NCBI GenBank assembly: GCA_022578605.1
Contig: MU394176.1
Span: forward strand, 1 to 30,297
Direction of reading: 5' to 3'
Source: Camillea tinctor
Taxonomy: Eukaryota; Ascomycota; Sordariomycetes; Xylariales; Xylariaceae
DNA: 30,297 nucleotides
The position numbers were made by a program, and so were the translations under genes. Positions 1 to 10,200 of this stretch are shown here, piece after piece (within the stretch, counting starts at the first letter, position 1; every line of letters starts with the position of its first letter). The notes under the pieces were generated by a model. It had not been told where the DNA came from, did no database searches, and saw nothing but the letters and a program-made list of their open reading frames with translations.

Positions 1-54
1 TTTAAAAAACATTCTTATATACTCTTTAAATATAAAAAAAAAAATTTTTTTAAA

Positions 55-89
<35 letters not shown>

Positions 90-2051
90 AATAAAAAAAA
101 AAGAAATAAAAACGTTTACCTTATTAAAGTAAGCATGAATATGTACATTTCCTAATAATGTAAGTGAGTTGATACCTGAATACTGCTGCAGCCAATTAAA
201 ACAAGAAGGCTACTTTTCGACTCCACACACTGGAATAATCCCGGCATATGTATATCAAATACATTAGGTTACTAATCAATAAACCAAGGCTAAATCTTAT
301 TTAAAATAAACTTATAGGGACCAAGCTTCTCATATGCCGAGGGGTCCGGGGTGGGAAAAGCGGCAGGGTGGATGGAGGAGGGAAGGAGGACTTCAAGGGA
401 AGGGAATCTTTGACCGTTTAATTAAACGTAGATCTGTAGGTATATGTGGTGTAAAGAGAGACAGAGAGAGAGGAGGTAGATAGATATTGTAGATTAGGTA
501 AATAGGTATGTGTGTAGGATATTTACATTCCCACCCCCACTTACCCGAGAGGAAGGGGAGTGGAGGGCAGGAGAAGAGGATACTATCAAAAGGTTCATTT
601 TACCCATTACCCTCTCCTATCCTGTTAGGATCGTCTGGGGAAAGTCTCGAGAGTAGACAAGTTGACTGACCGGCCTTGTCCGTTGGTCTGTTCCCCATGG
701 CCCATCGGTCACTTACGCGAGCTCTCTGTATTTTGTTGGTCTGTGTTTTTACACACAAGGCAACGGTACGTACCTGATGGACGGATGGACGGGCGGGACG
801 GGCGGGAAGGAAGGAAATGCAATGTAATGTTAGATGATGGCACCTTAGTACCTTAGGTAAGGTTCGTAGGTAGTAGTGTAAGTTATGTGTGATGCACCCC
901 TTGGTATATCGATGTTGTGAACTTGGCATGGTGGAAAAGTCTAACCTAGTAAAGGCCCCCTATCTAGGGGGAGTCAGGTAAAGTGAGGGACAAACATGCG
1001 CATACGCATAATGGACAAGCCTACGTTTCCTTGTCGTTCAATGAGGCAGGGGAATAGTATACAACTGTGTTCATAGCCTAAAGCTACATGGGACTATTAG
1101 GTAGACGGTCTAGTTAGATGGGTCACCTGCAAGGCGAATGCTAAACAAGAGACTGGATGACGAGATGGGATGTTATTTTTTAACGATTTTTATTGCTCTT
1201 GTCTGCAGAACTAAGTAAACTATGCTACCTAAGCTAGCTAACTATCCTGTGCCCCTACTTTCTCTGACATGCTTCTTCATTTCAACAAGAGAAGACTAGT
1301 TTGCCAGATATGTAGTGGTACCGTATCGTATCGTCCGCGCAAGAAATATGGCATTGGAGGGAGATGATATGTATTTCCAAGCCAATTGCTCTGATCGCCA
1401 TTATTGCCCCCTCTTTATCACTTATCATGAAGTGATCTTTTTGATATTCGATAAAATATGTGTAGATATCGAGCAACGCATTTTCGTGCGATATCTGGAA
1501 AAAGTGTTGCTTTGGGTACTGAACCGCGAAAACCTTCTAGAATATAAAATCCGCTCCCAAGATGCACCCCCTTCCGAGCGCCAGCGGATAAAAGAAAAGG
1601 GTAGGTGTCTTAAGACGGTTTCCATCCCTTTCCAATATACCGAAAGAGAAAAAGGAACTTTTTTCTTCCGTTCTCATAATCCCGTATCTTTAAATCCTCC
1701 CATGAGTGAACGCCGGTGCCATGCATATAAAAACAAAAACAAAGGGAAGTAACAAAGAAAATGTAAAACCAGATCCCACTATATAACTCCCTGCCAAAAA
1801 GCAACACAAAAAAGACCTTCTAAAGGAGATAGATGAATAGAGATAAATGGGAAGAACGCTGGCATGACCTCATTCCATACGATACCCAAAGAAAAGTCTA
1901 TTGTTCATCCATCCCAAGAAATAAGAAAAGAGAATAAGAGATTAAAAAAAAGAGTAAGTTGAGGTGAGTTGAGCTCTTAGAAAGGTCCCACCATGTCTAG
2001 ATCGAGGTGATAATCATGATCATGACCTAGATACGGAGAGATCCTTTATTA
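1..2051. other. Intergenic DNA with AT-only left edge
   Basis: No supportable gene. The first ~115 bases are almost pure A/T with long A and T runs, a common form of low-complexity contig edge. No TTAGGG-type telomere repeat is present. The rest is moderately AT-rich with short GA-rich stretches near 455-475 and 545-580. Open frames here lack family motifs and the longest (1315-1752, plus) has no ATG at its beginning. The last few hundred bases before 2051 probably hold the 3' UTR of the minus-strand gene that ends at 2052; an AATAAA hexamer on the minus strand (2045-2050) lies immediately after its stop. Confidence 0.6.
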
Positions 2052-3820
2052 TTATATGTCCTTGGGCAGTATGACATCGGCCATCCAGCTCATGTCGCTG
2101 ACCAAGTCGTCGAGGCCGCTGTCGTACCCAGGTCGGGTCATGTTCACTTCGGCGCTGTCATTGCGCGCGAGCAGTGCTGACGACCCGAGGGCCGTTACCG
2201 AGAGGTGACTTGTGTTGAGGGGCTTGGCGGCAGTGTTAGTAGCGGGTGCCTGGGGTAGGCTGTAGCCGGTGAATGGCTCTTGGATGGCATACCGGCGTAG
2301 GTCCTTTTTGGACGAAGAGGATGGCAGCCGCAGCTCAGTCTGGCTGCCGTTTGTGGCCTTAGAGAGGGGTGAGTCCGCCACCACATCCTCCTGCTCTCGC
2401 TGCAGCTGCAGCCGTAGCTCCTCGTCGTCATCTAGGTCCTCGTCATAGAACGAAACCTGGCTGAAGTCCCGCGACTCAGTCGACTGGAGGGATGTGGGGG
2501 ATCCCAGACCAGACGATATCGTGGAGAACGACAGGTGCGACGATGGGATGTCCAGCTTGAAGTCAGGAATGCGAGAGCGGATGGCGGGGACTGGCGTAGC
2601 GTCGGTGTCGGGAAGAGGTGTTTCTTCTGGTGTGGTGGTAGTCGCCGATTTGTTCTGGCTCCCGTTGACCGAGGGGGTTACACTCCTCAAGAACGGAGGT
2701 GGTGATAGCGTCGTGAAAGGCGTGTTTTCTGATGTCGCCGACGATGCGAAGTTGTCGTCCTCATCCTCGTTCTCATTCTCCTCCACGATGTCGTCGGGGA
2801 TCGATAACTTCGGGGGCACCTCAGCGTTGGGTGGCGTGCAGGGCAGGTCGTCAGAGAGAAATCGTCTAAGCGACTCTGGCGACATTTCACGGGACCGAAT
2901 GCTCCCAGAGGGAGTGGTACTCCGCGAGTTCATACGACTGCTATCGGCGGTAGAGAGGCTGTCGAAGTCGCCTCCCGCACTCCTGCCACGCTCGCTATCC
3001 CGACTTTGCGGCCTCAAGCCGCCAAAGAACCGCCGCGCAGCACCAGTCCATCGAGGCGCGGGCGAGAGCGAACGAGCAGATCGCGAAGGAACGTCAGAGG
3101 GGGAAGAGCCGACACGGACTCCTCCTGGTGGACCCTGTGCTGAGGGTACGGGTCGAGGTGCGGTGAACTTAGACTTGGGGTCCATGGTCTTGAAATCGGC
3201 AGAGCGTAGAGAATTCATGGAAGCGCTTCTGAGTCGCAACTGTTGCTCATGGGGCACCTCGAGAGTATTAACTGTTTGTCCTGGAAGATAAGGACAAGTG
3301 CTAGTGGATGGCCGAGAAGGATCATGGGTTTCGGTAGAGCCATCTAATTCATACTGGGTAAAGTTGTGTAAGTAATTAGGCGTGCCCGGGTACTTAAATC
3401 CACAGGCACAACTCACGTAGTAATAATAAGTCTGACCCATTTTCAATCCACCGGTGCGTTTCGAGTTGCCCACCTGGTCACCATCACAGATGATGTTATC
3501 AAACCGATGACACCCTCTCCACTGGCTTCGATCACGTCGAATGTCTCTCTCCATAGTGTGATATTGTTGAAAATTGTCCCACGACCCGAGCAAGTATACC
3601 GACTGTACAGATGGATGAGTCTGCCTGCATATGGGGATGGTAAGCTTTTATGTACAGGTAAGCATCCCGGTGGTTTGGAACAAGACAACCAGCCGGCCGG
3701 CCGGTAAACAGAAAAAGGCAAAAGTACCCCGATGTCTGCCACTTGACGATGCAGGTACGACGTGGGCTGATAGCGCAAGGGTTTCAAAATGACTAGACGG
3801 TGTGTATGCACCCCAGCCAT
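2052..3820 (-). CDS. Serine-rich protein with N-terminal glycogen-binding-like (CBM48/AMPK-type) domain
   Basis: Proposed structure is complement(join(2052..3353,3417..3624,3759..3820)), 523 residues. Residues ~27-121 resemble the fungal CBM48/AMPK glycogen-binding E-set domain: SVYLLGSWDNF (29-39), a WRGCH motif, NIICDGD, a tyrosine run joined to YELDG across the second intron, then CPYLPGQ and VNTLEVP. The remaining ~400 residues are Ser/Thr/Pro-rich and look disordered, with one acidic patch (EENENEDEDD), which suggests a regulatory or scaffold protein rather than an enzyme. The second intron (3354-3416, 63 nt) is certain in my view: good GTGAGT donor, CAG acceptor, and its removal restores the domain. 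It is stop-free and a multiple of three, so an automatic gene call may keep it as coding. The first intron (3625-3758) and the ATG at 3818-3820 are less sure: the donor GTACCT is weak, although a CTTAC branch and TATGCAG acceptor are present. Substrate or partner is unknown. Domain naming is from family knowledge without a search. Confidence 0.65.
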
Positions 3821-4710
3821 GGAAGACTAAAGAAATCCCAGCAGGGAAGCCCGGAGGACTTAAACAGATATGGCACTTGCTTTGGAGGATCTGTCAGATG
3901 AACAAGGGTGGTCCAGGTGCGAGAAAGTAATAGCTGGCTAGGTTGGCTATAGTACCAGAAAACAGACCATGAACGCTGGCAACTTGTGGTTGGGGGCTTG
4001 GTGGCAGGGCTGAAGGGCTGTGTTTATTAGACATGGGTTGTGATGGTGGGCAATATCTGACCTTCGCGTGGCAGCCCCCCCTGATGTGTAGTTGCGGAGA
4101 TATAGCACTGGTGCTGGCTTTTCTTTTTTGGTCCAGTAGTGGATTTGCACAAACCCGTATTTCTGGAAATGAACTGATTACGAGGAAAGTTGTGAAGCAG
4201 ACCTTTTTTTCTTTTTTTTCCTTCTCAGGACGTGTCTTGCTTGGAAGCTAGATCGAATCCGGCTACCGACCACGGACAAGAGCGAATGAAAAGAAAAGAA
4301 ACCAATAGTTGTGGGTTGTATAGAGAATGGTATAGCCAAAACCAGTAACCAATATAAAGCAAGAATAGCTCCAGGCTAGGTTATAATGAACGAATGAAGA
4401 TGAAGATCGAAAAAGAATGATTGTGGTTTAGGTAATTTTTATATAGGTAGGTATAAATAATGACAATTATAATAATGATTCAAAAAACTCACAGCAAGAA
4501 GGTAAAGAGCGTAGTTGTTGGGTCCATGATAGATAAATAGACTTGAAAAGGTCTCAAGGTCAGAGAATAGGGGCGTTGACCGAGATTATATGGAATGAAT
4601 AAATCAATGCCTTTTAGGTATAATGGCAACTCGCCTGCAGCTTGCCGCCGTCTCGATTCTGGACTTCCCAAAGATAGAACGACTGAAACGATAAACCCTA
4701 GTTTGTCGAC
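3821..4710. other. Intergenic region upstream of the CBM48-like gene
   Basis: This is the presumed promoter and 5' UTR of the minus-strand gene starting at 3820, and also the upstream region of the candidate small plus-strand gene at 4711. I see no conserved gene. TAGGTAGGTA occurs at 4444-4453. A 23-codon open frame starting at ATG 4623 and stopping at TAA 4692-4694 precedes the candidate gene in a different frame and could act as an upstream ORF if it is transcribed. Confidence 0.5.
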
Positions 4711-5092
4711 ATGTTTCGAAAGACGCAGGTACCAGCACTTTGTTCAAGAAGAAGCTTTCGAGCCTATTCAGGGGATTCAAAGATTCGGCCAATTGCGTGG
4801 GGAATTGGTGCTGGCGGAAGCGCCGTACTGGGGGCTGCTGGGTGTAAGTTGAGCGTGTAATTGAGTGGTGGGCGCTTAAACAAGAACAAACGAGTCTTGC
4901 CCCTGGTCTGGAGAAGTAAGATCTGGGGGCTCACTCAAAAACTGTCGGGGACAGCGTTGCAATGGATATTCCTTCTCTTCTGTCTTTTGAGATGGGCAGA
5001 TCAAGGATGAGGGAAAGGTGCTAACCTCGAGAAATTTTTATGTCTACAGGAAATTTGCAAGTTTATTTTGGCCTGCAGACGATCTGCGCTGA
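4711..5092 (+). CDS. Candidate very small mitochondrial membrane protein gene (unrecognised)
   Basis: ATG at 4711 (G at -3) opens a 44-codon segment that looks like a real mitochondrial precursor. Residues 1-20 have basic residues (R3, K4, R13, R14, R17) and no acidic ones. They end in R-A-Y-S (17-20), the classical R-3 cleavage motif of the mitochondrial processing peptidase, and a glycine/alanine-rich hydrophobic stretch follows (about 27-44). A tandem donor GTGTAAGT begins at 4842/4844, and a candidate acceptor CTACAG ends at 5049 behind a GCTAAC branch (5020-5025). Donor 4842 gives join(4711..4841,5050..5092), a 57-residue protein ending KFASLFWPADDLR. Donor 4844 creates a TGA at the junction and gives 44 residues. 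No splicing gives 49 residues (stop 4858-4860). All three versions are presequence plus one membrane segment. I do not recognise the family. It could instead be the surviving first exon of a decayed mitochondrial gene, or chance. Confidence 0.4.
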
Positions 5093-7214
5093 ACCCAGTG
5101 GCTGCGGACTTGGGCGGGATCGACCTAGGTGATATATTTAATTGGGAGGATGATGTTAGTTATTAGTACAATACACCATTGGCTGCATCGTCAATCCGCT
5201 AATGGTTTCACGGCTTAGTTAGTGAGGATGGCGTAGGAAGTTGGTAGATAAATCCTGTCGTTCAATATAACAACATAACCCAGTTTGTGGGCCTTGAGGT
5301 TCAGCTTCGGCGAGTACATGAGAAACCTTAACGATACAACCGCCCTTCGGTTTGACATTGTAGAGTTGGGATAAAGAGTTGATATACCGAAATCTAAATT
5401 GACACATGTAGGTTAATCCATATGTAGCGGTAATGTATTATGAATGATGGTAGGGTGACGAGAACGAGAGGGGATCTTGGATAGGATCTGTCACGACTAC
5501 CAGAGACGATGGGACCGCCCTCTCATTCGTGGTTGAGACGAAAACAAGTGGGTGGAGGGGGGGGCAACTGGATTTGCTCGTCCACATCGTCATGTCATCG
5601 TTGTCAGGGAGAAAGTCTTGCACGACTCGCTGATACTGCAGCACGGAAATCATTACACAACAATGCATGCCAACATGCACACAGGCCACATGGGATAGCC
5701 AAGAATTATTATCGACTCTGCCTGTCACTCCATTGGACGTATGCGAGAACGAGGAAAAACTAGTGAAAGGAGACGAAAAAGTGAGAAGCAACTCAGCTTT
5801 GACTAGGTCACACACTAAAATCCAAAATGGACTAGCGTAAGAAATGCGGCGTGACTAGGGAATCCCAGCAGCCAACCAGACACCTTTACCAAGCCATCAG
5901 CTCCCACATTAGGATGAAGCCCGTGTCCTGTGTCCTGCTTAAAGTGGGGCAACATGCATACATATATTTCACAAGAATTATGTTCTGGCTGTCTGGGCAT
6001 AACCTAGGTATGTTAATCATTAAGGGAGCTAGAATTGCTACACCCGACAAATCACAAGGCAGAATCCAATTCCCCAAGTCCGCAGCAAGCAACAGGGGAA
6101 GCAAGCAAGCGCCGAACCCCTAGACACTAAATACTTGGTAGGTTTTGAATAGTAACCTACGTAAGGTTATGTAAATCCATAACTGACGACATTCATTACC
6201 CTACCTAGCGTAGTTGTAGTAGTATCTCAAATATCATTTATTTTTTTTTAGTTATTCATTTCGGATAATTTTCGATATACTAGTCTAGTGTACCTAGATC
6301 TTGCAGTTGCAGTCAATATCCAAATACTCGATGACGACAGACGATCACCGCATGGAGAAGGTGGGAGAACACGAAAACTACTGGCCAGTGGCTTATAGTT
6401 GGACCACTTTCGAAGTTCGAGAAGGAAAAAGAAACGTGATATTGATAATGCTACGCTAGTATAATAATACATACATGAAGTTCGGGATTGACAATAGCCA
6501 ATGTCGTACTCACGGCAATCGACATGCAGTAAGTAAATTGTTGACGAGCAAATAAATATTATACGCGCATCCCAACTGAGAGGACGTACGTAGACGTGGC
6601 TTGGCAAGGACATACTCAGTTGGTTTTGCATTTTCACTTCCCAAAACCGCATGTAGACCTTTTGTCCGTTCGTGGGTAACAAAATGGGACAGAAAGTCCC
6701 CCCCACCCAAGTTTAGCCCTTGCATCATGCATACCTATATTGATATATCTACTACCTAGTGTACTCTACATACATATGTATATTGATGCAGATTCCGTAC
6801 AGCCGGACGAGAATGCAGCAAGACGCATCACCGTCGGCATCGAATCCCGGGTCTACCATACACTACATTACACTAGATAGCCCCGATTGCCGGACAACCT
6901 ATCTGATAATGGCAATAATCGAACATGCAGGTCGGCAGTGTTGTTTTCCAATAGAGAAAGAAGAACGAGACTATAGTTTCAGTCAACCTTTGGTAGTACC
7001 AACCAAGCTAAGAGGACAACTGGTTCACGCCGGTTATGTTGTTCTACACTAAGTAAATACCACCGCGTTGCAAGCAAAAACCCTGCAGGGTCCGACGTTG
7101 TCGCATAAAAACCTACCTACTATGTATGGTAACACCTAGCTATAGTTGACCCACATATTCTATACCTTGAGATATACACTAGGTTTAGTTAAAGATTAAG
7201 CTGGGTTAATTTCT
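5093..7214. other. Gene-free interval, part 1
   Basis: No supportable gene. Short open frames occur on both strands but none has a recognisable domain, and their composition does not stand out from the surroundings. A 12-bp perfect palindrome ATACATATGTAT lies at 6770-6781. I found no tRNA: no sequence matching a GGTTCRANTCC B box in a foldable context. Confidence 0.5.
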
Positions 7215-7292
7215 CCTTTTTTTTATTTTTTTCTTTCTTCTTTTTCTTCTTTTTTTCTTTCTTCTTTTTCTTCTTTTTTCTTTTTTTCTTTT
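7215..7292. repeat. Polypyrimidine tract with 24-bp tandem repeat
   Basis: About 78 bases are almost entirely C/T on the plus strand. Inside it a 24-bp C/T unit beginning at 7233 is repeated almost exactly at 7257, through about 7279. On the minus strand the same DNA reads as a lysine/arginine-rich low-complexity peptide, which I take as an artefact of the tract. Homopurine/homopyrimidine tracts of this kind can form triplex DNA. Confidence 0.75.
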
Positions 7293-10200
7293 ACTCCAGT
7301 CGGCAGCCCCGATAAGGAGAAACAAGACAAAAAAGACAAGATGGGGGAAATAAAAACAAGCAAGAAACCCCTTTAAAAATAAACTCACTACGTAATTACC
7401 CGACAAAAGCAATTTCATGCAGGGCACGGGTCTACTTTGATCACCGGCAGTGGACCAGTGAAGACCTCGGTACCTTAACAGGTACCACAAGCTATTTTAA
7501 GCTCCGGGACCACCAAAGGGTATAAGCGAACAAACATCATTCAAGTCGTAACGATAAACCTGGGGGGAGGGAAAACAACCCAAAACCTGATAGCAAAAGG
7601 GAAATCATCATACGGCAATCGGCAGATATTCTGCTAAAAGCTATCAAGTACGCCGGCAAACAGCGACGATCCCCGACTTGTAAGCATACGGGATAGAAAT
7701 GGGGTATTTCATACGCGTACATAACCCACACGCGATCGGTTTCTCGTACCTTTTTTATTTTTTATTTTTTCCTTTTTTTAACGCCGACATGCAGCAGGAT
7801 TTGCGCCAAAACCAAAGAAAAGTAAAGAGAGGAACAGGAACTGGAACAAAACACGGACCATGTTAAAAAAAATTGTGAAACGCGCGAACTAGTGTAGTAT
7901 AAAGAAAAGATATATAAAAAAAAAGTACACGACAGCTGACCATAATAGGCAGTGAGTTTCACGGGACCAAACTTACTCAACTAAGCGGAGAGAGTTATGT
8001 AAATTGGTGTGAATCGATAGCCTTTTCCCCCTCCTAAATCTGAAGCTAAAGCCACTTACACACAGACAGTGAGGATAATCAAGACGGCTAATATTGATAT
8101 GCTGGGAAATACTAATCATGGAAGAAAAGAAAATAAATGGAATTTATACTTTTGCATATCATTATCATTATTGCTATTAACCCTAGTATTATCTTAACTA
8201 CCTACCCTACCTACATTACCTACAGACTGAACTAACCTAGCTCTTATTCTACGAACTAAAGGAATAATGGCTGACGCTTGCCATCATCATCATCATCCCA
8301 TCTTTGTTATGTGTTTCGTTTTTTCTTATGCGCCTCTACACTAATTTTTTCTAGACTTATTCTAAGCCCGATCCAACGTCTCAGATTTCCTTTTTTGGAA
8401 TGCCCATGGTACCCTGGCAAACCCAAGTCGGTTTGCAGTCAGTTTCCCTCGTCCGTTCGATGGGCTCGCCTGTCTCGGAGAATTCTTTTCGGGGAGTGGA
8501 TGGAAGGAAGGGGAATGGTAGATGAAATGGAGATAAAAAGCCTCTTTTGTCTTTTTACGCGAGACGACAAATCATAAATCCCCCCATATTCGTAAACTCC
8601 GATGAGACCAGGGGAAAGGGGTGACGGGGATTCATGGGATAAGGGGGCACATGGGCATGACCGATACCTGGTAAGTGAGAGTGTTTGTACCAAGCTCAAC
8701 CATAAAAGAGTATCATCATCATCTGTATGCCCTCATGCGGTTATCCGCCCCATGGGTTGAATCTCCGGAGTATAGATCTCAACCTAAACATGTATGTAAG
8801 AGGTCATACCCCAATACACTTGCATACGTCGGGTAGATAGCATCATCGCCAATTTCCTTTCCTAACAAGACTTGGGAGGAGTTCGCACATTACCGCAGAC
8901 TTCGGAATAGGATATCATCTCCCTCTCCGTCTCTTTCCCTTATTACGCCCTTTTTTGTTCGTGTGGCGGAGGCCCGGATATTACTCATCGTGATATTCCT
9001 TCTAACCTGTTCTCATTGCCACTCAGACACACGCGGCCTGAGCAAGAAATAAAGAAGGAAAGAAAAGAAAACATTAATAAGGATTCTCTCCTAATACCTA
9101 ATCGTTTGAGTAATACGGTGAGAGAGAATATATTATTGCACTACAATATCACATCATGCCATCGGAACGTCTGTGTTTGTGTCTGTGTCTGTGATCAGAT
9201 AACTCAGCAACCTAGGGGAAAATCCGGGAAAATAAAATAAAAACACAAACCTCGTTTCCCTTACACAAAGCCTCATTTCGAAAGGAGGGAGCGTCAGCTT
9301 GGGCTGCACAGGGGGAAAAAGACGCGTCGCGCAAGGGCACGTTCGATATCAAAGCCCTCTTAATGACAGGCCTTGCCTTGTGTCCGTCGGCTGCCGCCAC
9401 CATCACCACCGCCAACCACCAACTACGCCTATTGATCACAAAGAAAGAGCTCACCTCACCTCTCACTTCGTTCTTTTTTTTTCTCAGCTACGCCTCAGCT
9501 ATGTAGGTATTACTTAGAAGTGCGTAGTATAGATGGGTAAGACAGAGAGTCGATAATTTTATATCGAACTAGTTGGTAATATCAAAAGTTGTTTGCTTGC
9601 TCATCTTGCTGTCATTCTTTCTCCAAAATAGGTGCCCATACGGCGTATCGTATCGCATCGCATTGTGTCTATGACTCTTAGGGCTCACCTGACCTTGACC
9701 TTCATCATAACATCCCTGGCTAACAGACAGCCTCACGGAGAGGGTACATACAAAAGGACATCTAGCTACAGATGCCGCAGGACGTCATATCCAGGGCGCG
9801 AGCTACCCGTTCGTAGAACGTATAGCTACGCAGGCAGGATGTCGTTTCGGTGATCATCTTCACACGCTCTTTTTTATTCCCCGAAACTATCTAGCCCATA
9901 TCAGGCCAGCTCGTTCTTCAGCCCATGCCGACGTCGTTGCTGTTCGGCAGCTACCTAGTAGCTTCAGCCTTTTTCATTTATTACCTCCTTATATGTATAG
10001 CGTATATGATATATCACAGCTGACTATACCACACCTAGTTAAATATATGAACTAGGCTTATCTAGCCTAGTCCGTTCACCTCGAACTACCGTTGGGGAGG
10101 CCAGCCACTTACACACTGTCCCCTTCCCTCGGGTATCCGTGAATCCCAGGTCCACCCCTCGTATGGACGAGGTTTTCGAAATTCTCGCTAGGTAGCGTAG

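Noticed and set aside
1..115. Left edge as a possible telomere or AT-rich centromere
   Set aside because: No TTAGGG-type repeats are present and the AT-only stretch is too short to argue for centromeric DNA.
1315..1752. 145-codon plus-strand frame in the left intergenic region
   Set aside because: Begins with GTG rather than ATG and shows no recognisable motif. Codon composition matches the surrounding non-coding DNA.
2494..3291. Long plus-strand open frame opposite the CBM48-like gene
   Set aside because: It is the antisense of a codon-biased, serine-rich exon. Its protein is low-complexity with no family motif, while the minus strand has a recognisable domain and splice sites.
4240..4275. 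ATCGAATCC sequence resembling a tRNA T-arm
   Set aside because: Lacks the GGTTC part of the B box, and no cloverleaf can be drawn around it.
7206..7490. 94-codon minus-strand frame with a Lys/Arg-rich tail
   Set aside because: The basic tail is just the translation of the polypyrimidine tract. The rest has no motif.
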